DNA of 7,097 nucleotides, from positions 1 through 7,097 of the forward strand of contig JAQBZA010000171.1 in the NCBI GenBank assembly GCA_027622795.1, given 5' to 3'. Every line of letters begins with the position of its first letter. Position 1 is the stretch's first letter. This DNA is from Planctomycetota bacterium (GTDB lineage Bacteria > Planctomycetota > Planctomycetia > Pirellulales > UBA1268). Below are positions 1 through 5,990 of this stretch, in pieces. The position numbers and the translations under genes were made by a program. The notes beneath the pieces are model-generated. The model had not been told where the DNA came from. It saw nothing but the letters and a program-made list of their open reading frames with translations, and did no database searches.

Positions 1-550
1 GTACCACCACGAGCCAGAACGTTTCGCCCGTCGACTTGTCCTCAAGCTTGGCGGTCAACGGCGAGCGAGCGCGAAGCGTGCCGTGCTCGGTGGAATTCGG
101 ATCGTCGAGATTGAAGTTGGCGGTGATTCCGGCGTAGCGGTGGAGTTCGGCGACCTCCACGATGCGGAAGCGTTCGGCATCGACAACCAGCAGGAGTGAG
201 TCGGCGTCGTGAAAGCCCCCGCTGGCTGACGTGGCATGGTCAACGGGCCCCCGCATGGCGATCTCGACCGCCCGCCGATAGGCCAGCACATCTGCGGGCG
301 CCACTTCCGAGAGCGCTACGATCTCCGCGTGGGTTTCAGGCCGCCGCAGCATCGCCACCAGTTGGCTGGCGATCACCCGAGCGTCGCTCACCGGCCGCGA
401 GCCAGGCCGGTTGCTCTCAACATTCCAGCTCAGGAGCCGAAACTCCTCGGCGGCAAGCCGGCCCTGAAATGCGTGGCCGATCGGCGAGATCCCGCCGGCC
501 AGTTCGAAGAGGAGAAACGCAAGAAGCAAAAAAACACGTTGGCCATGCAT
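1..550 (-). CDS. Secreted endonuclease/exonuclease/phosphatase (EEP) family protein, partial at left edge
   Basis: Read on the minus strand from the ATG at 548-550, this frame stays open for 183 codons to the window edge, so the C-terminal part is missing. Residues 1-27 look like a Sec signal peptide: Arg5, then a hydrophobic run (VFLLLAFLLF), with possible cleavage after Gly-His-Ala at 25-27. Residues 37-46 (FRLLSWNVES) match the first EEP motif with its metal-site Asn43. Residues 77-83 (IVALSEV) match the second, with the metal-binding Glu82. The end (GETFWLVVV) fits the beta-strand that precedes the catalytic His/Asn segment, which lies outside the window. Known EEP members are Mg2+-dependent nucleases or phosphodiesterases; the substrate here cannot be told. 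No clear Shine-Dalgarno sequence precedes the ATG, but the signal peptide supports this start. The gene is divergent from the MFS transporter gene. Family call is fairly sure, specific function unknown. Confidence 0.82.
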   Translation of the reverse strand, partial: MHGQRVFLLLAFLLFELAGGISPIGHAFQGRLAAEEFRLLSWNVESNRPGSRPVSDARVIASQLVAMLRRPETHAEIVALSEVAPADVLAYRRAVEIAMRGPVDHATSASGGFHDADSLLLVVDAERFRIVEVAELHRYAGITANFNLDDPNSTEHGTLRARSPLTAKLEDKSTGETFWLVVV

Positions 551-591
551 GGGCTGGTCTCGGGAGGGTGGCCGGGCAAAAGAAGAACGCG

Positions 592-622
592 ATGGTGGCG
601 GCCACCATGTGCCGCCAGGCAC
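592..622. promoter_or_regulatory. Adjacent inverted repeats, candidate operator
   Basis: Positions 592-608 read ATGGTGGCGGCCACCAT, an 8-bp perfect inverted repeat around a single central G. Immediately next to it, 609-622 read GTGCCGCCAGGCAC, a 5-bp inverted repeat with a 4-nt spacer. The pair lies about 42 bp upstream of the EEP start codon and about 250 bp upstream of the transporter start. A dyad with a one-base centre suits a dimeric regulator, but in GC-rich DNA some palindromes arise by chance. The role as an operator is inference; the symmetry itself is directly seen. Confidence 0.4.
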
Positions 623-652
623 CCGAGGAAAATCTGCTCCGATGCCGCGGGA

Positions 653-668
653 GGGGTATCTGGGGTAT
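653..668 (+). repeat. Tandem GGGGTAT heptamers
   Basis: GGGGTAT occurs at 653-659 and again at 662-668, nine bases apart start to start. A third copy, GGGGTATC, lies at 785-792 in the same intergenic region. The second copy runs into TATAAG (666-671), a -10-like hexamer. No function is known; a binding site for an activator is possible. Confidence 0.3.
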
Positions 669-858
669 AAGAATGGCGACTGGGGGCCTTTCGTTCCACG
701 ATGTTCCGCCACCGGCCAGTTTTTCGCAAGCACACCGAGACGATTTCCATGGGCTCCGGGGATATTGGCATGGTTCTCGTCGGGGGGGTATCGGCTTTTG
801 ACGCTGTCTGCCGGGACGCTCGCCCGGGATGGCCAGCCCCTCCGCCCCATGACGCGCC

Positions 859-864
859 AGGAAG
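859..864 (+). promoter_or_regulatory. Ribosome binding site of the MFS transporter gene
   Basis: AGGAAG lies nine bases before the ATG at 874 and supports that start, which also places the first transmembrane segment right at the N-terminus as expected for sugar porters. Confidence 0.6.
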
Positions 865-873
865 CAACCTCCG

Positions 874-2427
874 ATGAAAACCTCCACGTTTCTGCTGGCC
901 CTGGCCGTCTCGCTCGGTGGCTTTTTGTTCGGCTTCGACGCCGGGATCATCTCCGGCGTGATGGAATACTTCCGGCCGCAGTTCGGCCTGACGGATGCCC
1001 AGGCTGGCTGGGTGGTGAGTTCGCCGACGTTCTCAGCGACCTTTGCGATGCTCGTGGCGGGCCGGCTGAGCGACATGATCGGCCGCAAGCCACTGCTCCT
1101 GGTGATCGCCTTCCTCTACACCCTCTCGGCGGTCGCCTCAGCGTTCGCCACGTCCTACGAAATGATGTACGTCGCTCGGATGATCGGCGGCATCGCCTTC
1201 GGGGCGGCCCTGATCATTGCCCCGACCTACATCGCCGAAATCGCGACCGCCGAGAATCGCGGCCGGCTGGTCTCGATCCAGCAGCTGAACATCGTGCTGG
1301 GATTTTTCGCCGCCTTCGCCTGCAATAACGTTCTCCACGGCATGACCAAGGGGGAGTCGCCGCTGCTGACCGACGAAACCGTCTGGCGGTGGATGCTCGG
1401 TCTGGAGGCGTTCCCGGCGGCGGTCTACTTCGTGGCAATGCTGCTCGTTCCGGAGAGTCCCCGCTGGCTGTTCACGAAGGGCCGGGCTGAGAAGGGGCAA
1501 CTGGTGCTCGCCCGTCTCCATGGCGAGGCGGCCGCCGTGGAAGAACGGCGAGCCATCGAAGAGGGCATCGCCAAGGAAATGGCGATGGAAAAGGGCGCTT
1601 TTTCGGAGCTCTTCAGCCCGGCCCTGCGGACGATCGTGTTCATCGGCTTGGCCGTCGGCATCCTCCAGATGAGCACCGGGATCAATGCGATCTACTTCTA
1701 CGCCAACAGCATCTTCGAGCAGACGGGCATCGGCACCGATGCCGCGTTCACCGCGGGGGTCCTGCTGAGCAGCACGAGCGTGGTCTTCACGCTCGTGGCG
1801 ATGGCCCTGATCGATCGGCTCGGTCGCCGCCCATTGCTGCTAGCGGGGATGGCCGGGATCGCGATCAGCCTGCTGCTCTGCGCCTGGGCCTTCAGCCAGG
1901 CGACCTACCAGCTCACCGAGGCCGATCTCATCCACCTGGCAGAAGTCGACGAGGCGCTCGGCGCCGACCGGCTCGGCGGGGTCGTCGACGAGGTCTTCGA
2001 GACCGACCTGGCCTTCAAGAACCGCATGAAGGAACTGCTCGGCGGCGACGACTACGCCAAGCACGAAGGGGCGGTCGTGCAGGCGGCGATCGCGATGCCG
2101 GGAACGATCGCCCTGGTCGGCATCTTCGGATTCATCGCCTGCTTCGCCTTCTCGCTCGGGCCGGTGATGTGGGTGCTGCTCTCCGAGCTCTACCCCAACC
2201 GGATTCGCGGCCTGGCGATCGGGACGATCGGGTTTGTCAACTCGGCGACCAGCTGGCTCGTCCAGCAGATCTTCCCGTGGGAGCTCTCGGTGCTCGGCAA
2301 CGCCACCACCTTCCTGATCTTCGGGCTGATCGCCGCCGGCGGCTTCCTCCTGATGCTGATGACCCTCCCCGAGACCAAGGGCAAGTCGCTCGAACAACTG
2401 GAAGCTGAACTGATCACCGGACGGTAG
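874..2427 (+). CDS. Sugar porter family MFS transporter
   Basis: A 517-aa, 12-helix inner-membrane sugar transporter of the sugar porter family (TC 2.A.1.1, like XylE and GLUT), probably a sugar:H+ symporter. Family marks in order: GFLFGFDAGIISG in TM1 (16-28), GRLSDMIGRKP loop (63-73), QQ in TM5 (136-137), PESPRWLF (193-200), GINAIYFY in TM7 (269-276), DRLGRRP (314-320), GPVMWVLLSELYP in TM10 (429-441) and PETKG (499-503). From memory of XylE, Q137, Q265, N271 and W433 would be sugar contacts; the second Gln of the usual QQ pair in TM7 is Met266. Residues about 344-406 form an acidic, hydrophilic insert between TM9 and TM10 on the periplasmic side, which accounts for the length above a typical bacterial member. 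The GH16 gene follows after 89 bp on the same strand, pointing to a glucan-derived sugar as substrate, but the sequence does not fix which. Confidence 0.92.
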   Translation: MKTSTFLLALAVSLGGFLFGFDAGIISGVMEYFRPQFGLTDAQAGWVVSSPTFSATFAMLVAGRLSDMIGRKPLLLVIAFLYTLSAVASAFATSYEMMYVARMIGGIAFGAALIIAPTYIAEIATAENRGRLVSIQQLNIVLGFFAAFACNNVLHGMTKGESPLLTDETVWRWMLGLEAFPAAVYFVAMLLVPESPRWLFTKGRAEKGQLVLARLHGEAAAVEERRAIEEGIAKEMAMEKGAFSELFSPALRTIVFIGLAVGILQMSTGINAIYFYANSIFEQTGIGTDAAFTAGVLLSSTSVVFTLVAMALIDRLGRRPLLLAGMAGIAISLLLCAWAFSQATYQLTEADLIHLAEVDEALGADRLGGVVDEVFETDLAFKNRMKELLGGDDYAKHEGAVVQAAIAMPGTIALVGIFGFIACFAFSLGPVMWVLLSELYPNRIRGLAIGTIGFVNSATSWLVQQIFPWELSVLGNATTFLIFGLIAAGGFLLMLMTLPETKGKSLEQLEAELITGR

Positions 2428-2438
2428 TCGCCCCGAGT

Positions 2439-2475
2439 CAGCAACGCCACCGCCCCCTCGACAGCGTTGTTGCTG
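2439..2475 (+). repeat. Inverted repeat between transporter and GH16 genes
   Basis: CAGCAAC at 2439-2445 pairs perfectly with GTTGCTG at 2469-2475 across a 23-nt loop in the 89-bp gap. No T-run follows, so it is not a standard rho-independent terminator. It could be an mRNA stability or attenuation element between two co-transcribed genes, or chance. Confidence 0.25.
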
Positions 2476-2516
2476 CCTGCAACCCAACCCCAAGAACACT
2501 TCTTTGGAGCAGCCCG

Positions 2517-3749
2517 ATGTTCACTCGCCCCCTGGTCGCCTCGCTCATCGCCTTGGGAGCCTGCCCAACCGTGTCGACTGCCAATGAGATTCCAAGCATC
2601 TCCGTCGCTGCGACCGACTTCCTCGCGGCCTCGGCGGGAGTCACGGCCGGCGGCAACGAGGTGAGGCTGGCCGCCGGCAACGAGTGGTTTTCCTTCGAGG
2701 CTGAGATACCGGTGGCGGGGCGATACCGTGTCGAGGTCACCGGCCGGGCTGCCACTGATGAGCCGACCGTCATCCATCTCGAGGATGCGATCGACAACGA
2801 GGACGGCCGACACTACGACATCACCGCGGCGATGCCCTTCTCGGCCGGGGGTTTCCAAACGGTGCACAAGGACGGCTCACCACTCAACGAGGGGTTGCAC
2901 CGAATGAAGCTTCACGCCGCCGGCGGGCCGGCGTCCATCCGCTCGGTTCAGTTCATTCTCCTCAAGCCGCACGAGCTGACCCCAAAAACACTCGAACAGC
3001 CAACCGGCGGTGCGGATTGGAAGCTCGTCTGGTCCGATGAGTTTGAGACCGACGGCCCGCCGAATGCCGAGGCCTGGGCGTTCGACATCGGAAACTGGGG
3101 CTGGGGCAACAACGAGCCCCAGTATTACACGGAGAACCGGCCTGAGAACGCCCGCGTCGAGAATGGTTGCCTGATCGTCGAGGCCCGCAAGGATCGTCCC
3201 GACGGCGGCTGGTCGTCGGCGCGGCTGACCACGCGGGGCCGCGTCAGTTTCCTCTACGGGCGGCTCGAGTTTCGCGCGAAAACGACCACTGGCCGGGGCA
3301 ACTGGGCGGCCGTCTGGATGCTGGGCGACTCCTATCGCGATGAGATCTCCTGGCCCTACTGCGGCGAGATCGACATCCTGGAAAACGTGGGTCGAGAGAT
3401 CGACGACGCCACCGGCGACGGCAAGGCCCATTTCTCCTGCCATACCCGTGCCCACTACTTCAAGGACAACAGCCACATCTCGACGACGAAAGAGATCCCC
3501 GGCCTCGGCAACCGCTTCCACGATTACGCGCTCGAGTGGACCCCGGAGTCAGTTCGGATTTTCTTCGACGGTGAGCACGTCTACACCTACGACAAGCAGG
3601 GCAGCGAACGGGAGTATCCCTTCAACGAGCCGCAGAATCTGGTGGTCAACATGGCAATGGGCGGCGGCATGGGGGGCGAGATCGATCCCTCGCTGACCCG
3701 TGAACGGCTGGAGATCGAATACATCCGCCTCTACGCCCGCCCGGAATGA
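2517..3749 (+). CDS. Secreted GH16 endo-beta-glucanase (laminarinase-like) with N-terminal accessory domain
   Basis: A 410-aa glycoside hydrolase family 16 enzyme, expected to cut internal beta-1,3 (or mixed beta-1,3/1,4) glucosidic bonds by a retaining mechanism outside the cytoplasm. A GGAG seven bases before the ATG supports the start. Residues 1-22 are an export signal; it can be read as signal peptidase I (cut after Ser-Thr-Ala, 20-22) or as a lipobox Leu-Gly-Ala-Cys with Cys16. Residues about 25-150 form a separate beta-rich domain resembling CBM6/35-type carbohydrate-binding modules (weak call). The catalytic domain spans about 167-408: WSDEF (172-176), GWGNNEPQYYT (195-205), YGRLEFRAK (247-255) and WAAVWMLG (263-270). 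The active site is GEIDILE (283-289), with Glu284 as nucleophile, Asp286 assisting and Glu289 as acid/base. The motif is complete, so the enzyme should be active. It follows the sugar transporter and probably shares its transcript. Confidence 0.92.
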   Translation: MFTRPLVASLIALGACPTVSTANEIPSISVAATDFLAASAGVTAGGNEVRLAAGNEWFSFEAEIPVAGRYRVEVTGRAATDEPTVIHLEDAIDNEDGRHYDITAAMPFSAGGFQTVHKDGSPLNEGLHRMKLHAAGGPASIRSVQFILLKPHELTPKTLEQPTGGADWKLVWSDEFETDGPPNAEAWAFDIGNWGWGNNEPQYYTENRPENARVENGCLIVEARKDRPDGGWSSARLTTRGRVSFLYGRLEFRAKTTTGRGNWAAVWMLGDSYRDEISWPYCGEIDILENVGREIDDATGDGKAHFSCHTRAHYFKDNSHISTTKEIPGLGNRFHDYALEWTPESVRIFFDGEHVYTYDKQGSEREYPFNEPQNLVVNMAMGGGMGGEIDPSLTRERLEIEYIRLYARPE

Positions 3750-3768
3750 ACCTGGACTGATGACAGCC

Positions 3769-3773
3769 GGGAG
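3769..3773 (+). promoter_or_regulatory. Ribosome binding site that fixes the ABA4-like start
   Basis: GGGAG lies 11 bases before the ATG at 3785 but only 2 bases before the in-frame TTG at 3776, so the ATG is the better start. Confidence 0.5.
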
Positions 3774-3784
3774 CCTTGCCCACG

Positions 3785-4222
3785 ATGACTGCCGAGACCT
3801 TCTTTCAAGCGACCAACACGCTGGCGTTGCTGGCCTGGATGGCCCTGGTGGCCTTTCCAGGGAAGAAACTGGTGGCCGGCTGGCTCTGCGCCGTGCTCGT
3901 GCCGGGAGTGCTAGCCGGTTGTTACGCGGGCGTGATCGGTTGGAAATTGACCACCGACGGCCTGCCGCCAGGCGACGTCATGACGCTCGCGGGCCTGAGG
4001 GAGGTTTTCACCGACGACTGGGTTTTCGCCGCCGCCTGGACCCACTATCTCGTGTTCGACATGGTGGTGGGCGCCTGGATCGCGCGGGATAGCATCCGTC
4101 TGAACCTCCCCTGGCTGCCCCGGACAGCGGCCCTGCTGCTCACTTTTTTTGCCGGCCCCGTAGGATTTCTGTTACACCTCGGCAGTCGCGGCTGGCTGCG
4201 GCGGGAAGCGATGGTCGAGTAG
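3785..4222 (+). CDS. ABA4-like (DUF4281) membrane protein
   Basis: A 145-aa integral membrane protein with about four hydrophobic segments (roughly 9-24, 29-52, 79-99 and 112-132). The segment HYLVFDMVVGAWIARD (87-102), followed by a Pro-containing helix and GPVGFLLHL (124-132), is the hallmark of the ABA4-like family. The plant founder, ABA4, is needed for neoxanthin synthesis in the abscisic acid pathway; the job of bacterial members is not established, and nothing here points to carotenoid genes. The ATG is preferred over the upstream TTG because of Shine-Dalgarno spacing. The gene begins 35 bp after the GH16 gene on the same strand and could be the third gene of that transcript, though a functional tie to glucan use is not evident. 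Confidence 0.8.
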   Translation: MTAETFFQATNTLALLAWMALVAFPGKKLVAGWLCAVLVPGVLAGCYAGVIGWKLTTDGLPPGDVMTLAGLREVFTDDWVFAAAWTHYLVFDMVVGAWIARDSIRLNLPWLPRTAALLLTFFAGPVGFLLHLGSRGWLRREAMVE

Positions 4223-4284
4223 CCACGGCCGCGCCTGCGGTCACCCCCAAACAAGACAGCACAAGGGCTGGCTGGCGGGACGCG

Positions 4285-4512
4285 ATGATGAAGAAGTCCA
4301 AGAAAAAACGCGGTCGCACGCATCGGTCACCGCATGCCGAGGCGACCTACATCTGTGACTCCTGTGGTGAAGAAATCGTGGTTCCGGTCGACATCTCGGC
4401 CGGCTCCCACCAGGACTACATCGAAGACTGCCCCGTCTGTTGCCACCCGATGAGCCTCCACGTCGAAATCGACTTTGACGGTGAGGCACGCGTTCAGGGT
4501 GAGCACGAGTAG
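4285..4512 (+). CDS. CPXCG motif-containing cysteine-rich small protein
   Basis: A 75-aa soluble protein of the CPXCG cysteine-rich family, whose function is unknown. A strongly basic tail (KKSKKKRGRTHR, 3-14) precedes a compact zinc-ribbon-like unit. Cys24 and Cys27 sit in CDSCGEE, and Cys49, Cys52 and Cys53 in EDCPVCCHP. Two CxxC pairs about 25 residues apart fit a four-Cys metal site, with Cys53 as a conserved extra. The first motif reads CDSCG rather than the usual CPxCG. An acidic C-terminus (EIDFDGEARVQGEHE) completes it. Two ATGs stand in tandem (4285 and 4288); the only nearby purine-rich site, GGGA at 4277-4280, is better spaced for the second, which would give 74 aa. The gene starts 62 bp after the ABA4-like gene and converges on the DUF2293 gene with 23 bp between stops. 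Confidence 0.85.
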   Translation: MMKKSKKKRGRTHRSPHAEATYICDSCGEEIVVPVDISAGSHQDYIEDCPVCCHPMSLHVEIDFDGEARVQGEHE

Positions 4513-4535
4513 GCCCGGGGACCGGATAGCCCGGA

Positions 4536-5213
4536 TCAAGCACGCCCGGCCGAAAGAGCGTTCGCCAACGGGCAGGCGGCCGTGATCGAGTCACCCCGCC
4601 GATACGCCCCGAGAAGTTCCTTGGACCGCTGGGCGAGCAGCCGGCGAACCTCCCGGCGTTGGCCCTTAACGCGTGCGATTTTCATGGTGTCGTAGGCCGT
4701 CGTCTGGTGCCGCATCCAGGCGATCACGGCAGCCTCGGCCCGGCGTTCGATCGGGATTCGCTTGGTGCGGGCCACGGTGCCGCTGCCGATCGGTGTGGCG
4801 TGGCTCGCGACAGCCCGGGCTAGTTGAACAGCGATTTCCCGGTGCCGTGGGTGAAATGCCAGATATTCAACAACTGCTGCCTGGAAATCCTCGACGTATT
4901 CAGCCTGCTGGGACTGGCGGCGTCTTGCGTCAGCCTCTCGGCGTTTCGAATAGGCTTCAGTGGAGCGCTCGGCCTCCAGGGCCTCCCGAATCGTGCGGAT
5001 CGTTTCCCGAGGGGCCCAGATGCCGCGAGAAAACATCCGGCGGCCGACTTTCTCTTGGACCAGCCAGAACTCCCCGGCGGCCTTCACGCGGCGAGTCAGG
5101 GCGGCGTCACCGGGCGGCAGCAGTTCCCAACCTGCCGGCACCGGGATAATCTCGTCGGCGGGTGTTCGCACGGTGTTGGGAGCGGGGCCAGGCAGATAAG
5201 CGGGCGGCGACAT
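4536..5213 (-). CDS. DUF2293 domain-containing protein
   Basis: A 225-aa soluble, Arg-rich protein of unknown function. The N-terminal part (about 27-68: GWELLPPGDAALTRRVKAAG, then a GRRMFSRGIWAP segment) looks like a small conserved beta domain. Residues about 69-110 are highly charged and probably helical. The DUF2293 core runs about 110-200: FHPRHREIA (120-128), SHATPIGSGTVARTKRIP (137-154), AAVIAWMRHQTTAYD (161-175) and KGQRREVRRLLAQRS (183-197). The conserved His, Asp and many Arg residues could suit binding of nucleic acid or phosphate, but this is speculation. No signal peptide. No good Shine-Dalgarno sequence precedes the ATG at 5211-5213; the start is chosen because the conserved N-terminal segment follows it. 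It lies 113 bp downstream of the flavodoxin gene on the same strand. Confidence 0.8.
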   Translation of the reverse strand: MSPPAYLPGPAPNTVRTPADEIIPVPAGWELLPPGDAALTRRVKAAGEFWLVQEKVGRRMFSRGIWAPRETIRTIREALEAERSTEAYSKRREADARRRQSQQAEYVEDFQAAVVEYLAFHPRHREIAVQLARAVASHATPIGSGTVARTKRIPIERRAEAAVIAWMRHQTTAYDTMKIARVKGQRREVRRLLAQRSKELLGAYRRGDSITAACPLANALSAGRA

Positions 5214-5326
5214 ACAGCAGGGTGTCGGCTGGAAACTACCTGCCAGTCAAACAACGAGCCTGATGAGCCCTACGACCGGCTCCTTTTCGGCGGCTGTGAT
5301 TGACGGGTTTGCCTGGCTTCTTTGCC

Positions 5327-5824
5327 TCAGGCTGGAGCCGGAACAGCCGCCGCAACCCTTTCCGCAAACTCTTGAGCACGCTGAAGATCCCGCTCATTCG
5401 GATGTCGCCAGTTCAGTCCGCCGGTGAGCCAGAGCGGGCCCCACGTATCAAAGCCCCGGCAGGCAAATTCCCCGATGACGTCGAAGCCCTTCCGAGCCAG
5501 CCGCTTCTTCAGGGGGGCATGCCAGAGTTTCGCCAAGAACGGCAGCCCGGAGGTCGTAAAAATGAAAATGGGAAAATCACGGGCGTGTTCTTCGGGCATC
5601 CCCCGAACCCACTGGAGAAGTTCGTCGTGCGGCCGCCCGTAATAGACGCCAGAGCCGATGCCCAGAACGTCACAGTCGGCCAGTCGGGAATACGGACATT
5701 CATCCGGAGAAACACATTCAGCCCCGAGCACACCAGCCATCGCATGGGCTACCTGAGCCGTGTTCTGGTGGTGGACCGACTTGTAGACGAGTACGGCTCT
5801 GGGACAGGTCGCTGCGGGATTCAT
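5327..5824 (-). CDS. Flavodoxin family protein
   Basis: A 165-aa cytoplasmic protein with a flavodoxin-like fold, expected to bind FMN and shuttle electrons or act as a small flavin reductase. The first strand and phosphate loop read VLVYKSVHHQNTAQVA (11-26); the loop is of the Ser-x-His-His-x-Asn-Thr kind rather than the classic T-x-T-G-x-T. The second flavin loop is at GIGSGVYYGRPH (55-66) and the third at FIFTTSG (87-93). The C-terminal stretch GFDTWGPLWLTGGLNWRHPNERDL (124-147) is typical of the flavodoxin subgroup with an HH-N-T loop. Length is usual for the family. The redox partner is unknown. It lies upstream of the DUF2293 gene on the same strand; the 113-bp gap leaves it open whether they share a transcript. 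Confidence 0.85.
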   Translation of the reverse strand: MNPAATCPRAVLVYKSVHHQNTAQVAHAMAGVLGAECVSPDECPYSRLADCDVLGIGSGVYYGRPHDELLQWVRGMPEEHARDFPIFIFTTSGLPFLAKLWHAPLKKRLARKGFDVIGEFACRGFDTWGPLWLTGGLNWRHPNERDLQRAQEFAERVAAAVPAPA

Positions 5825-5990
5825 GCTGTGATTTTACGCGCTGCTGGTCGCGGGCGGCTGGTGGCGACTTCGAGCGTCGGAAAATACAACAGCCCCAGGT
5901 CGATGCCAGAATCGCGGTCAGTCGCGGCCCAATCACCGGGGATACCGCTCGTCACAGACCTGACCTGCACCCCTTAAAAGAGGCCACATC
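5825..5990. other. Non-coding stretch between flavodoxin gene and IS remnant
   Basis: No recognisable gene. It should contain the flavodoxin promoter (minus strand); TAAAAT on the minus strand about 6-12 bases before the flavodoxin ATG is too close to the start codon to be a normal -10 with a leader. Its right border meets the putative left end of an IS3-type remnant. Confidence 0.4.

Larger units (their letters stand above)
551..873. other. Divergent intergenic region with candidate regulatory elements
   Basis: This 323-bp stretch separates the EEP gene (minus) from the MFS transporter gene (plus), so it should carry both promoters. I see two adjacent inverted repeats (592-608 and 609-622) and three copies of GGGGTAT (653, 662, 785). 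There is one TATAAG hexamer at 666-671 that resembles a -10 box but has no matching -35 at normal spacing. No conserved protein-coding region, tRNA or recognisable riboswitch is evident. A 42-codon reading frame at 749-877 ends inside the ATGA at the transporter start, but it has no family resemblance. Confidence 0.6.

Noticed and set aside
666..671. TATAAG as a sigma-70 -10 box for the transporter gene
   Set aside because: No -35-like hexamer at 16-18 bp upstream, and it would leave a leader of nearly 200 bases.
196..801. Plus-strand open frames opposite the EEP gene
   Set aside because: Arg/Pro/Ser-rich composition typical of the antisense of GC-rich genes, with no family resemblance.
417..1088. 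Long minus-strand open frame across the intergenic region and the transporter start
   Set aside because: It is antisense to the EEP and transporter genes, its product has no recognisable motif, and it conflicts with the signal peptide and EEP motifs read in the neighbouring minus-strand frame.
1840..2867. Long minus-strand frames over the transporter and GH16 genes
   Set aside because: Shadows of two genes with complete family motifs; low-complexity Gly/Glu/Arg-rich products.
3776..3784. TTG at 3776 as start of the ABA4-like gene
   Set aside because: The Shine-Dalgarno sequence GGGAG would be only two bases away; the ATG at 3785 has workable spacing.
4227..4242. GGCCGC/GCGGTC hairpin after the ABA4-like gene as a terminator
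   Set aside because: Six pairs including one G-U and no T-run; not enough to call.
4515..4534. CCGGG/CCCGG inverted repeat between the converging CPXCG and DUF2293 genes as a bidirectional terminator
   Set aside because: The stem is only five bases with a 10-nt loop and no T-run on either strand, so it is indistinguishable from GC-rich background.
5300..5977. 225-codon plus-strand open frame
   Set aside because: It lies opposite the well-supported flavodoxin gene and its product shows no motif.
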